From Scedosporium boydii (taxonomy: Eukaryota > Ascomycota > Sordariomycetes > Microascales > Microascaceae): a DNA stretch of 64,000 bases. Position 1 is the first letter of the stretch; each line of letters opens with the position of its first letter. The notes beneath the pieces are model-generated. The model was given only the letters and a program-made list of their open reading frames with translations, was not told the DNA's origin and did not search any database. Made by a program: the position numbers and the translations under genes. The stretch lies in the NCBI GenBank assembly GCA_002221725.1, contig NJFT01000002.1, forward strand, positions 186,001 to 250,000, in the 5' to 3' direction. Below, piece by piece: positions 11,677-23,747 of this stretch.

Positions 11677-14600
11677 TTAGGAAATGCGGCTGGTCTCGGG
11701 ATTGACAAGGGGAGCGGTAGTCCCGCCCGTGCCGGGGAACTCGGCCGTTTGACGGGCAGCCGCGGGGTTTCCGTTTTCAAACTGGCTGGCTCCGAGGCTT
11801 CCCTGCTGCCCCTGCGCGCCGGTGGGGTCGGGTTCGATCTTTAGACCAGTTGTGGTGGCAAACTCACCGCCCTGCTTCTGCTGCACGTATCCAATGCCGC
11901 CGGTGACACCGCCACCATTTCCGGTGTGGCCGGTGCCTGTGCCTGTGCCTGCGCCCGCAACGCCGCCGCCGCCGCCGCTCCCGACCGTGGGCCCAGAGTA
12001 GGTGCTGCTGCTGCTGATGGGAGCAGTGCCCATCGGCTTCTGGTAGCCGCCGCCGTCGATGCCGGTTTCATTGGTGTAGGTGGTGTAGGTGGTTCCAGTG
12101 CCCTGCTGTTGGCCGATGTTACCCTGGCCTTGCTGGACATAGGTCTCGCCGGCACCGGTACCCTGCTGCTGGCTGTAGACGTCGTTTCCAGTCTTCTGGG
12201 CTTTGGCCTGCTGCTGAGCCTGTGTCTTGGCCTGGCTCGCCCTGAGCCTCTCCTTCCTCCTAGACTCTTCATACGCCTTCCTCTGTCCCAGTTTCTTGTC
12301 GATCTTGGGAGCCCGGGGAATGTCCCTGCTGTGGCTGGCATGGCCAATCGAGAAGACAGGGCTCTCCCAGGCTTCGCCCTCCATAGACATGTCCTTGTAC
12401 TTGGTGGCTCGCTCGCTAGTAGCGCCCGGGAGTTTGACGTCGGGGAATATGCTGTCATGCATCGTATAGGCAATGTTGACCTTCCTGGGGATAGGCTCGT
12501 GCTCCCTCGCCCTTAGACGAGCCTCCTCCTTCTGGTGCGCCCTGTACTTCTTAGCAGAGCTGTAGTAGCGGTTGTACATGGTAGACCTCTTAAAGCCTGC
12601 CTCGGTCGCGGCGCGGGCTCGCTCATCTTCGAGGGTGTGCCTGGCGTCCTGCTGGATGTCGTACAGGATAGCGTCCCACTTGTTGAATTGCTCCTTGATA
12701 TTCTTTTCGACAATCTTCTGGATGACGGGGCGCATGACCCTGACGAGGATGGGTTGAAGGAGGGCAAAGACCACCTTGAACTTGGACTTGACAAGCTTGA
12801 TCTTCAGATTTCTGATGTCGACGTCAACATTTTCGACCTTGAAGAACCTCTGCATGTCATGCTTTTCGGCAGTGGAAACCCGGATCTCCGAGGTAAGACC
12901 ACTGCCGCCGAGGAACACATTGACGATGCCGGTATCCTGGATCGCGGGGAAGCCCTGCTTCTTGTGGATGTAATAGTTGACGTCACGAAGATCCATCTGG
13001 ATACCGCCGACGCGGACGTCAAATACCTGGTGCTGGTCGTTGGGAATCTTCTTTCGGCCCATCTTGAAGTAGTGATTGCTCCTGACTTCGACGAGGTTGG
13101 GAAAAATGTTGTCCGCCTCGACGATGAGGTTTTCGACGACGGCGTCAATCATGGGATCCGAGTACTCGATTCGGGGGATGGGGACGTATTCGATAGACTC
13201 GATGGCGGCGGGGATGATGACGTCGGTCAGATCCTTGACGAGATGGGGCTTGAATACCGGCTTTCCGGTCTCATCGTTGCCGAGATGCTGGAAAAGACGC
13301 TGAACGGCGAGGCCAAATTCTTTGTTCTGAGGGTCCTTGTCAAACTGCTCCGAGACGAACCGTGTCTCGTCCATGATGCGATCGGTGTTGGTACGGTACT
13401 TGTCACGGAATAGGTAGCGACCCCGTTCGTAGAGCTCGTCCCACTCGCGATTGGAAGCGTCCTCGACAATGTAGCCCTCCTCCAAGAGGCAGCGTCGGAT
13501 GTAGCCGTCCATGTTCTTGAACCAACCTCGAAGCTCCTCGTCATGGCGAGAGGCCTCGAATAGACTATCAACAGAATCCCACAGAGGATCGGTGGAAGTA
13601 CCGTTGGCAAATCGCTCAATGATGGTCTTGAGGTCGTCCTGTGCCTTCTGGAGTCGCGGCCGGGTCTGCTGAAGTGTACCGCTTCCACCCTCTGACATGG
13701 ACCGGCCGTAACGGCCGTATTCCTCGGCGAGATCGAGGAGAGTCTCCACGGAACGAGAGTAGTCTGGATGATGCTGGCACTCTATAATCATCTTCTTAAG
13801 TCGCCAAATGGTCTGCTTCTTGCGCTCCTCGGGCATCTTCTCATGGTAGTACGCCCGGACGCGACGGCGGTAGTCCTCATTGCGCTGCCTGAACTTCTCA
13901 CGATCCTTCTCGCTGACCCTCTCCTCATACTTATGCTTCAGCTTCTCTCGGGTAGAAAGGCGGGGCCCGCCCTTGGTTTTGCCGACGGCTTTGGCAGCTC
14001 CTTTAACGTCTTCCTTAGGCTTTCCACCGTAGACACCTTTGTGTCTCTCCCTCATGCCCTCCCTGGAGAATTTCCCCTTGGAGAATTCGGGCTTGTCGTA
14101 CCAGGTGTTGTCTTCAGCAGGGTTATCAATCTGGCTGAGCTCTTCCTCAGTTGGTCGGACCAGGCCGGCAACGTTGGTTGCCGCATCGCCAGCCATGTCT
14201 CGGAAGAGAACGGTGAAGTCCTTGACTATATTATACTGTTAGCCTGCCTCGCGTCAGAAGCTTGGTTGATGGCCCCCAATGCGGAGTTGGGAAAAGGAAA
14301 TGAAATTACGTACGCAGCTTGCGGAACTGGCCATTAGTGATGATGAGGGTGCCGAGATTTCGCAAGCCCTGAACGGCCTGATCCCCGTGTTGCTTGGCGG
14401 TTGCTTTATCGACCGGGACATGCGGGCCCTCTATGCCGGTGGGCCTGAACTGCTCGGACTCCCAGATGAAGTCCTGGAGAACATTGCCCTCATTCTTGGA
14501 AAGGAAGAGATACTTGGCCAGTCTTACGACTTCGCGAGTATCAGCAACCAAAGACTGCCCTTCGGCCGAAAGCCTACCGGAAGGAGACTTGAGGGCCTTG

Positions 14601-14830
14601 GACTCGAGGAAGCTGTTCAAGGCAACATCGACTTGTTCGTTCTTGATCATATATGTGTTAGTTACATAGAAGCTGTCCTTGCGGCGCATTACTTGCCAAC
14701 TTACCGAAGGAACCTTTCCGGCCTTGAAGGCGCTATAGATGCCGTAGAGCTGGAGCTTGGACTCGATGTTGTCGTCCCGGCGCTTGATGTTGGTGGGCCT
14801 ATTCACCGACGTTCCCACTAGTGCAGCCAT
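11677..14830 (-). CDS. HAM1-domain (TULIP-like, DUF4449) protein
   Basis: Three exons, 14830-14706, 14642-14314 and 14225-11677, sum to 3003 nt (1000 residues). Intron 1 (63 nt) has GTAAGT, a CTAAC branch and an AAG acceptor; it is stop-free and in frame, so it is easily missed. Intron 2 (88 nt) joins Lys-Leu to Leu-Lys-Asp-Phe. The N-terminal two thirds match the fungal HAM1_N family, with charged helical segments. Residues about 530-700 match the HAM1_C/DUF4449 domain, related to the lipid-binding BPI/TULIP fold. The last 200 residues are Gln/Gly/Thr-rich and disordered. The family is widespread in fungi, with poorly defined roles in lipid handling and hyphal fusion. Upstream lie three ATF/CREB-type TGACG sites (15158-15176 and 15340-15348). 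A 292-codon antisense frame is a shadow. Confidence 0.85.
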
Positions 14831-17206
14831 TATTTCTAGTATCTGTAGCGGGTATTACAACAACTTGAAAAAAAAAAAAAAGATTTGCTAGCAAAATGAC
14901 ACTAAAGTGAAAGAAGAAGGAAATATGTTGAAGGTATCGTTGACGGAGGTGGTTTGATATTAGGTGGAGTCTCCTGGGTATCAAGTAGAGGTAGGAGATG
15001 GTTTCACCAAACTATTTAACCAGATAGTCGTTAAATGTCAGATTATAACCTTGTGAAAAGAAAGGGGGGAGAAGAAGATAAACTCGGATCACGAAGGGAT
15101 GGAAGAGGGCGCTGGGTTTATACTCATGAGCTGGATCGCGGGAAGGACATGATTAAGACGTCACACACTTGACGTCCAGAGTTCGATTGGACAATCAGAC
15201 AAGCTGCTGTAATTAGGAGGATGTAGTAGTGACACCATCGCACCGTCTCCTCGACCGAAGAACAAAGAAGGGAGCTGAAGAAAGCTCAATAGCTCAGGTC
15301 ACAACTGGAGATGGCTTCGGGGGTCGTTGCGTCGAGCTGTTACGTCATGGAGATGTAGCTCCACGGCAACATGTTTGTACCTTTGACTAATCGAGCAGTC
15401 TTTGCTTCCACCACTTCGCTTGGCAATGAAAGATGACCGTGACGGTCTCTGTTACTGCTCGAGGCACCGAAGCAAACCGGTAATACAGTTCGTTAGCGGC
15501 GCCGTAACCTGGTTGCGAGCTCTGCGTAAGACCATTGATACGCTGGGTGGTCAGGGTGTACCCGCTACATGTGCCCGAACAATGATCAATTGACCGCTGA
15601 TTACACCGAGTGTCGGGTAGAGACGATGTTCACGACGATGTGGATCTGGTTTCCTGATGGGGTCAAGCAGCAGGGGAGTTACGCAATGTTGACATCTCCG
15701 TAGGATCTCCAAACCGGCTTCTCAAGCTGTTAATGGTGAAATTCGTGAAGGCGTGCGGGTCTGGCGATGCCCTAACGCCACAAGAGCTCCAGCATGGGAA
15801 ACACGGCAAACGCACTGAAGCTTGTCCTATCGTCAAAAGGTCAAAAGGACTGGAGCTCTGGTCTAGGACCACGGAATCGCCGTGGGCAGGGAAGCATCTG
15901 ACCTCCCTCCGCCAGCAAGATATTGTTCAGATGGAGAGAATGATAGCTGGCAGCTATCCGAAGGGGAAACATTGGAGAAAAAAGACATCGGCTCCATTCC
16001 TTCTCTAAGTGGCCACCTGAAAGATGGAAAGCGTCGGTAAGAAAGGGAGGATTGGGGGGCGTTCCATGGCACAGAAGCGCCCCGAACATCTATATCAATT
16101 GAGAGTGACTTTTGAGAAGCGGACTTCGCTTGAGATACCTAATATGACTGAGCTCGGGCACTTGGACTTCCAGGCCCAGAAAAAGCAAGAATTACATAGT
16201 AACTACAAGGCAAGGGATTTAGGAGGTTTGGTAGGGAGGAGCAAACACGGGAAAGTCGGGGCTCGAATATGACGTTATTGATGAAGTCGAGAAGCTAAAC
16301 AAGGATTAAGGATAATTGCGCTGCATTTGAATTTGAGTACTCTGAGGCCCACAATTGCCAAGTTGACAGCTCGATGTCTAAAAATCAATCGCTGGTGGCT
16401 CAAGTGTCTCGCTATCTCCCTGGTGGTTTTGATCTTGATGCGCCTCTCTTTACATAGCGCTGATGGCTGAAAGGAGAGACTAGAGACCAGCATGGGCTTT
16501 CGTGTCCGGAACCTGCCATTTTACTTTCGCGTATCTCGACGGGATACTCGTTGCGATAGAGATGCAATGATGGAGAGATGTGAATGAACTCTACATCCCC
16601 CAGGGCGGATTGTTCGAATTCTGAAGATTGACTTCACGTCGGGAGCAGCGTCTCGGGCACCTGTCAATCACACCACCCCCAGAGCCTAGACGATGGACAG
16701 GCCCAACTGAGTTCATCGGAACCCCACAAGATAGAGCGCTGAATAAGGACTTTCTGGGGTGACTGACTTGAAAATAACTTCAGACCGGTGCTCTTTAAAC
16801 TCCTTGAGCTGATGACGTAAATTCGAGGATAATCTTATTCTTCTTGTGTGCGGTGTCTCTGGAGAGGGTAATGCCCATGTAAATCGATGGCGTCACTGTG
16901 GCTGTCGCTGTTCATGACTTTTGCGAGTCATCTCGATCGAGGGCGCCGTGGAGGTAATTATATCGCAAGAGCACGGGGTTATCCTTGTGTATGCAACTCC
17001 ACTCGGCGGTGGCTCAGAGAGCTTTGGGGAGCCGGCAAGCAGCACGGCAAACAGATTGATGGAACTCTAAAGCCTCAAAGAAACAGGGTACGGCCAATAA
17101 AGATGTGGAAAATGAGATACGAAAAAAATTAAGAATCGAACCGCCTGAACTCCTCCCAAAGAGCAGATAAGCCGCCTCTATAGTTACAGCGAAATATCAA
17201 AGCACT
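14831..17206. other. intergenic region, no gene seen
   Basis: The left part is the promoter of the HAM1-domain gene. Frames up to 91 codons exist but show no domains or introns. At the right end the FEX gene terminates. Nothing else is supportable. Confidence 0.5.
15158..15176. promoter_or_regulatory. paired ATF/CREB-like sites
   Basis: GACGTCA and TGACGTC face each other six bases apart, and a third site, TTACGTCAT, lies at 15340-15348. They are 330-520 bases upstream of the HAM1-domain start codon. The core matches the TGACGTCA site of fungal Atf1/AtfA-type bZIP factors. Function is inferred from the sequence match alone. Confidence 0.35.
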
Positions 17207-18670
17207 CTAGCAAACAGTGGGAGCAAACCCCTCCGACCATCGCAGGCCTCCCATGATGGCAATCATGATGAGAACAGACACCAAAACACTCACGGCACAG
17301 TACTTGTACGCATGTGCCCGTCTAAGCGTAGCAAGCTCCAACACCCACGTAGACACGGTCGTCAGACAGCCGCAGAAGCCATCCTCTATGCCCTGCAGGA
17401 CCTGGCATCCCACAACACCACCTGCAATGGAGCTGTGGGACAAGTCCCAAGTCATCCCGAGGATGGCCGTACCCAAAACATTAGCCGAGAAGGTCCCTAG
17501 CGGGAAGGATTTGATTTTCGTGTTGAAATATATGGATAGGTAGAATCGTGCCAGGCACCCCGGCGGAGAGAACACCAGGGAAAATAACGCCTGACCTCTC
17601 CAGCGATCATTAGGCGGGAAAATCGCGAGGAAAAGGGCTGCTAGCCACATTACCACAGCCAGAGGGACGGATATCCTGTCCAAGAAGTGGCGGATAAATC
17701 GGTAGGGCAACGAGGGCGTGAAAGAGTCGAGTGCTGCGGCGAGGTGCACGCCGAGGAAAAGACCGGAGAGCGACAGTGAAATGCTCGTGATGATGACCGA
17801 GACGAACGCCATGAACGAATAGCCACCGTTCCTTGACATCGGGGTCGCGATATCCGTAGGTTTCAAGTCGTTTGACAGGGCCAGAAAAGCATCGCGTATA
17901 AAGGACGAGAAAGATGTGAATGAGCCGCAAAACCCCGTTGCGAGACCAATGTAGAGCGGTATCGTCTTCTTGATCTCCAGGTTCCTTCCTTTCACTGGCG
18001 GTGCGCGGGACGACGACGTCCGGTTCGTGGCCACCCTTGATGCAACTGAACCAGAACGGCTCCGAGTACCTTTCTTTCCGTGTCGGAAAAGCATCCGGTC
18101 CTCCGTCAAGAACCCAATAATAAGGCTCCCCGTGAAGTTGGCCCACACAACGCTAAAAGTAACTGGCGCTCCCGGATAATTCGTGAGAGCTTGGATCCCG
18201 AGTCTCGCCAACGTACCAAGAAAGGAAAATATGACGAGGTAGCTATGCGTGTAAAGCTCCGTAGCGACGCGCGCCACTCTCTCTCGCCTTTGTTTCCTCA
18301 ACTCCTCCTCTGGATGGCTTGGGAGTCGGGCAATTTCCTTTGGTTGAAGTGGTACGGGCTCGGCTCCGCGAGCGCCCTCAAGATCTGCAATCTGATAGAG
18401 GTCGTGAAATGCCTCCTCGTGCACGGGCGACGGAGCCGCCAGCTCGTTGAGGTTGACATACTCCTCCGGCAGGTCATAATCGCTCTGTTCCGCGACGTCG
18501 GCGGTGTCTGTGGTATCCGAGCCCTGCTGCGGCTCGGGGCCCATCAGATAAGCCCGGTTCGGCATCTCGAGAGTAAGTGGCCGATCTATGCCGGTTGATG
18601 ATGATGACGATTCATCTTGTCCCTGTGATGGTGGCAGCCGCGTCCCTGAGGGTCTAGCAGCCGGATCCAT
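17207..18670 (-). CDS. fex1: fluoride export protein (FEX, two CrcB domains)
   Basis: A single exon of 487 residues. The frame stays open upstream to a GTG at 18757, but the first ATG is at 18670 (Met-Asp-Pro-Ala). Residues 1-140 are hydrophilic and probably cytoplasmic. Two CrcB domains follow (about 144-345 and 350-487), joined by a linker, giving eight to nine membrane segments. Both halves have the conserved Asn of the pore helix (Trp-Ala-Asn-Phe-Thr-Gly near 176-181, and Ser-Ala-Asn-Val-Leu-Gly in the second half). They also carry the Gly-Phe-Cys-Gly then Ser/Thr-rich motif (TSFSSF and LTTVSTW), the fluoride-lining stretch of Fluc/FEX channels. Eukaryotic FEX proteins are such single-chain fusions at the plasma membrane and protect cells from environmental fluoride. 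The gene is divergent from the UPRT gene across 601 bp. Confidence 0.93.
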   Translation of the reverse strand: MDPAARPSGTRLPPSQGQDESSSSSTGIDRPLTLEMPNRAYLMGPEPQQGSDTTDTADVAEQSDYDLPEEYVNLNELAAPSPVHEEAFHDLYQIADLEGARGAEPVPLQPKEIARLPSHPEEELRKQRRERVARVATELYTHSYLVIFSFLGTLARLGIQALTNYPGAPVTFSVVWANFTGSLIIGFLTEDRMLFRHGKKGTRSRSGSVASRVATNRTSSSRAPPVKGRNLEIKKTIPLYIGLATGFCGSFTSFSSFIRDAFLALSNDLKPTDIATPMSRNGGYSFMAFVSVIITSISLSLSGLFLGVHLAAALDSFTPSLPYRFIRHFLDRISVPLAVVMWLAALFLAIFPPNDRWRGQALFSLVFSPPGCLARFYLSIYFNTKIKSFPLGTFSANVLGTAILGMTWDLSHSSIAGGVVGCQVLQGIEDGFCGCLTTVSTWVLELATLRRAHAYKYCAVSVLVSVLIMIAIMGGLRWSEGFAPTVC

Positions 18671-19271
18671 TCTGCAGCTGGTCTGGTATCTGTTCGCAAG
18701 ATTCCACGGCGTACATAGGCTGAGCGCGATTAAGCTGGAAGCTTTCCAATCAATCACCTCATAGTTTCTTCATAACAGCGTTACGCGCAATCAATCGTCG
18801 TCGTAAATTCTCATTGTTGCAAAGGAGGTTGTGTAAGACACAGACGATCCGTCGTTAAAGCCGACCGGCCCGGTTTTGCCAAGAAGTCTTTTTCGCTCTG
18901 AGCTGCTTCCCCTTTTGCTGAGCTTCGCTTATCTTATCGCTCGGACCCGCCCGCAGAAGCTTAGACCTCGACAACTCCCCAAAGCCCCGCCAAAAAAAGC
19001 AACCCCGCCAAAGCCATCGATCCAAGTGTCAGTTGCTGCTCAGCTGCTCACGTCCATCCACATCTCAGCTTCTTGACCGGCCTATCGCCCACCGAGCGGA
19101 CCACCCCCTGCTCCCCAATATCCTTACACCGACACTGCTTGTTGAGGCCCGACGGTATTGCTCCCCCATTTACGCCCCAAATCTCGAATGCAAGCTCTTG
19201 AATTCTAAATAAAACCCTAATACCCCTCTCTTTTACCTTTTTTGCACCTAGTTACTATCCTTATCTTCACA
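18671..19271. promoter_or_regulatory. shared divergent promoter, FEX / UPRT
   Basis: The 601 bp lie between the two start codons. The UPRT-proximal part (19150-19270) has TC-rich runs and CTTTTACC-type leader sequence typical of fungal 5' untranslated regions. No TATA box is obvious on either side. Confidence 0.5.
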
Positions 19272-20129
19272 ATGACTGCCGCTGACCTCCCCTCCAATGT
19301 CCATGTTTCTTCGCACCCGTGCCTCCAGGCCAAGCTCAGCCAGCTCCGGTCGGCGTCGGCGAATGCCCGGGAGGTGAAGGCGTTGATCCACGAGATTTCT
19401 ACAATCCTGGGCTGCGAGGCATTGGCGAAGGCCGTTGTGTCTACGCCGGGATCAAAAGTATGGTTTCGATAAGTTGGGCTTATCTAGATCGATAAATCAG
19501 TTATCTTTAGCTTGCTCTTACACTGATTTCATGGTGGAATAGGCCAAGACGCCCTTGGGCTTCGAGTACACCACCACGGATATCTTCCCCAAGACTATGA
19601 GTCTCGTGCCCATTCTTCGCTCAGGCCTAGGAATGGTTGACGGTATGTCTACAAATTTCTTTTATTCTCCCATTCTCTTTTCGCAATTCCCATGCTAATT
19701 TGTCACTCGTTATCAGCCATCCAAGGCATCCTCCCCCGCGCCGTCCCCATCCACCACCTCGGCCTCTTCCGCGAACCCACAACCCTCGAACCCGTCGAAT
19801 ACTACAACAACCTCTCCAACCACATCGCTGACCCCGAGGACCCCTCCCCCACCGCCGCCAGCAGCCTCGCCATCATCCTTGACCCCATCATCGCCACTGG
19901 CGGCACCTGCGCCGCCGCCATCCAGACTCTCCGGGAGTGGGGCGCCCAGAGAGTCGTGGTTATCTCCATTCTCGGGGCAGTCGGCGGTATCAAGAGGGCC
20001 GCTGAGGAGTGGCCCGAGGCTACGGAGGTTTGGCTTGCGGGAGTGGATGAGGAGATTACGGGTAGTGGCATGTTGAAGCCGGGGTTGGGTGATGTTGGTG
20101 ATAGGTTGTTCCTGACGATTGGAAAATAA
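19272..20129 (+). CDS. uracil phosphoribosyltransferase, bacterial Upp-like architecture
   Basis: Three exons, 19272-19457, 19543-19642 and 19717-20129, give 232 residues. Introns of 85 and 74 nt have GTATGG/GTATGT donors and TAG/CAG acceptors. The start is the ATG in CACAATGACTG rather than the in-frame ATG 30 bases upstream. The enzyme converts uracil and PRPP to UMP in pyrimidine salvage in the cytosol. Diagnostic features are Val-Pro-Ile-Leu-Arg-Ser-Gly-Leu-Gly (PRPP/diphosphate loop), the PRPP signature LDPIIATGGT, and the uracil-binding Pro-Gly-Leu-Gly-Asp-Val-Gly-Asp near the C-terminus. The overall layout follows the compact bacterial Upp form more closely than yeast Fur1. Whether this reflects ancient transfer or duplication is not decidable here; the two spliceosomal introns argue against a recent event. 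It converges with DNA ligase IV, 178 bp away. Confidence 0.9.
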
Positions 20130-20307
20130 TCGCAATATCATTATTAGTAAAGGAAAATAGAAGGAATGCGCACTTTCTCAACCTTTATGAAGCTCGGATA
20201 GGAACTTTGCCGAGACGAGATCAATTAGGCTAGGGAGAGCATCCCGGGGGTCTTCAGAATACTCTTTTAATGGTAAATGAAATTCATGAGCATGCATATC
20301 TATAAAA

Positions 20308-23300
20308 TTACACGACAGGGTACTCCTCCTCGTCAAGCAGCGTCCCCTCCTTCCAACTCTCCTCAACCCACCTACTCGTAACTATCCTAGGGATCTTCGA
20401 CCTCGTCGCAATCTCCTTCCGGACATCGCCGACCCCTTCCTTCTCACCCCTCCCAACGGTAACAATATGCGTCAACTCCGAATCTCCCAAGTATCCTACA
20501 ATCTTCCCGCCGCCAAATCGTACATAACTCCCAAGCCTGAAACTGGCCAAGGTCGACTTGCCCTCAGCGGCGTCGGGATCGTGGAAGTAGACTACGCACC
20601 TGCCAAACATTTGGCCTCTCAGCTCCTCGAGACCGTGTCCGTGCTCTTCGAGCTGGCGTAGAAAGAGGTCCTTGTCGAAGGGGTTGTGAAGGCCCTCTAG
20701 CTTCGGCATATCTTTCAGAATTTCCGCGAGCTCATCGACGTTGACATCTCGCGCGTAGCTGTCTCCAAACTGGTCCGTATTCTTATCAGAAGCGTGTTTA
20801 AGCTCGTCCGTAGCGTGGAAGAGATGGCCGTGCGTCTCATAGGGAAGTAAATAGCCCCCATTCGGCTGCGCAACGCAGTCCAATACCCATTTCGGCCGAA
20901 TGATGTTGACGCTTCCCTTTTTCATCAGGCTGGCCACGCCGACAAGCTTCTTATCTGCCACTATTATCATGCCCGTCTCGGGGGTCGGGCGTTGCATGAT
21001 TGTTCCGCCGTTCTCTTTGATGATAGCTTCGAGTTGCGCCTTCGTCTTCTTTGTTGGCTTCACAGCGTCACTCAGCACGCAGAATTCCAACCCTTCAAAG
21101 ACCTTCGTCCTCGGACCGGAAAATTTGACAGGCGCGGAATCTGTCCCGGCAATCACGAGCTCCCGCTTAGCTCTCTTCGTCGGACGGCGTTTGCGGCTCT
21201 CAACTTTCATGTCTTTGCTCTCCTGCTCCGCCTTCACCCTCTCTTGCAGAACTTGAAACTCATCCTCATTCAGCGCCGAGTCCCACGTCCTATCCAATCT
21301 CAGCCGCCGGAAACGCGGAAACCTCAACGTCTGCCCAGCAGCAAAAGACTTCGACTCCGTGACGCTCGCCCCCTTCACCGAGATGACGATCGAGTCCTTG
21401 GGCCGAATCCACACATCGGGCTTTTCAACCTTTTCGCCGCCCGCTAAGGCGATGTACTCCGTAGGCGGCTTGCTGGCATCCCACTTGGTCCACTTGCCCT
21501 CCGTGTGATGGCGAATCTCGGCGTAGTCCTCCACCTTGAAACCGCCACCGACTTTGAAGAAACTCTTGCACTTCTCTGGGTTCGCGCCCGTCGCGATTTC
21601 GTTTTCGCCGACGCGGAGGCCACAGAGGAAACTGGACAGACCACCGCCGCGGCTGCCTGAGCCGTAATAACCACCAATAATGACACAGTCTAGCGATTCG
21701 CCGAATTCGTCCATGTAGTCGGGTTTGACCTTTTGCCAGTCATCGTTGCGGCTATTGAGCCGGTACATGGATCTCGGGTTCTTGAGGACGAGGCCTTCGC
21801 CGCCTTCTGCAATGACATTACGGAGCTCCGTCTCGATCGTATCGGGAGAGGTAGCTACGACGTGTGGATGTATTTCTAGGCGGCGGGTTACTCCGGGTAC
21901 TGTGCTCTGCAGGGCGCGGAAGCGGTCTCGGAGAGTGTATTGTCCGAGCTGCGTATCATTCAAGTAAAGGATATCGAAGACGAAGAACACGGGACGAAGG
22001 TCCTTTTTCGCGTCATCTTCGATATTACCATTCTTTTCCTTGTTCGCTGCAGTCTTGAGACTTCCAAAAGCATCCGGCTTGTCTTCTTTCATATTCCACG
22101 CAACCATTTCTCCGTCGAGGATCAAGTTTCGGACCTTGGGCGAAAAGGCTCCCTTTAAGAAACGGGTGAGGGCGGAAGGCTCGTCGTAGCCGGACCCATA
22201 AAGATCGGTATAATCCTTCGCCTTTCGAGAGCAAAAGAAGAAAGACTTGCCTCCCGGTTTATCCGGGTCATCCATCATATGCAGCTGCATCCTCTCGCCG
22301 TCGAGCTTCACTTCAATCCAGTATTCGGGATCATCTTCCGTCACGCCAAGGTGACCCACCATCTTGGAAAAGGTCGTGGACATTTGGAACTGGGCGAGCT
22401 GGGGCTGGAAGGGCTGGCCGAGCTTCAACCCGGTTTCCTCTTTGTGCAGGCGGATGTTCGGGTCGCGCAGCTGCCAGCAGACTTGACGCAAGCTCGAGGA
22501 GACACTAAACAGAGCCTCGGCGTCGGGATGCCAGTTGTGGAAGATTGTGTTCTCCGAGGCGCCGATTTTCATTTGCTTTAGGATGATGCGGATGAGCCAG
22601 AGCATTTCCTCGGGATTCATTCGAAGGTAAAAGATTTGGAATACGGCCAGATTCTCCGTCTCGCTGGACGACGCTGCCAACTTATCAAGCAGTTCGTTCA
22701 CATCAGCAATAGTCAGGTCTCCCACTTCTGTCCTCATCGGACGCTTAGATATCACATCGTAGCATCTCCCGGGAAAGTCACCAGCCATTCTAGCAGCCAT
22801 GGTTTGACCTGGTAACTTCCAGTGGAGGAGATTGTATCCGTCCTCCGAATTGCGGTCGATCTTGAGCAGCTTGACGAGGAGTTTGCCGATGTTGCTCTCT
22901 TTCAGACCGTAGACGGTCCGGTCGCGATCCTTGTCCGGAAGGATGAGACGCATGGCTGGATAAAAGTCGTCGCCGACTTCATTGCGCCACTTGGTAATGA
23001 AGCGCTCGATGATATGCCGCCGCTGCTCTTGGACAGAGAGGTGGCCGCCAGAGCGGGTCTTGGGCCGACCTGGCACCGGACCGGTGGCATTCTTTCTTAG
23101 TTCAAGTAATGGGTTAAATAGAGTCTTGAACAGCTCCGAGAACAGAAGCGTTTTATGAACATTGTGGGGACGATCGGGAAAGCTGTTGCGACAATGTCAG
23201 CAGGGCCCGTCTCAAGGACTAGGATGAGAGAGAGAGCTCGAACATACGCTGCGTCTACGTCCCCAGCAGAGGATTCTTCTCCATACATGCGCTCATCCTC

Positions 23301-23351
23301 ATCTTTTGCTTCAGGATCCGGTGAACTTGGCCTCTTGATTCTCTGGCTCAT
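20308..23351 (-). CDS. lig4: DNA ligase IV (non-homologous end joining)
   Basis: Two exons, 23351-23248 and 23182-20308, give 992 residues. The 65-nt intron has GTATGT, a CTGAC branch and a CAG acceptor, and joins Asp-Ala to Ala-Phe-Pro-Asp. It seals double-strand breaks in the nucleus together with the XRCC4 homologue (Lif1 type). Domains in order: an N-terminal DNA-binding helical domain (about 60-290); the nucleotidyltransferase core with motif I Val-Lys-Leu-Asp-Gly-Glu-Arg (adenylated Lys near 327) and the conserved Glu-Gly-Leu-Val-Leu-Lys motif; an OB fold; and two C-terminal BRCT domains (each with the Trp of a Pro-Lys-Trp or Ser-Arg-Trp motif) separated by a linker that in this family binds XRCC4. 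Length is normal and no key residue is missing. The family's first exon is short and acidic, as seen here. Confidence 0.95.
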
Positions 23352-23747
23352 GGTGATTGGACAGTGCGTGATGTGAAAGTTCTCGGAGGGTGAATGCGAC
23401 GAGTCGCGTCTCAAGACCGAAGAAAGAATCGAAGGAAGGCCACTTCTGGCGGCTGCATTGATGGAATTGATGTTCTTGGGCCTCTATAGAGGGAACATTC
23501 CGGGGTTTAAATGATGAAATCGGATTCCGTCATAATAATCGCAATCGACGCGGAGCTTGATTTCATGGTTCGGAAGTTTGCATTGATCCCACGTCTGCCT
23601 GGAGCAAGCTGTGTGGAGCTGGATAATCAGGTATACTCGTTATAAGAATACGGACTGAACCTGGCGACATTCGCTTCTCGACGACCACAACAAGAGCATC
23701 ATATATTTTGGTACATGTCTATCTATCGAACAGATTCCTACCGTGTC
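23352..23747. other. DNA ligase IV promoter and dioxygenase 3' flank
   Basis: A 396-bp spacer. Nothing beyond the ligase 5' flank and the end of the tail-to-head dioxygenase gene is visible. Confidence 0.5.

Noticed and set aside
12535..13413. 292-codon plus-strand frame over the HAM1-domain gene
   Set aside because: It is antisense to the conserved HAM1_C coding region, with no recognisable domain of its own.
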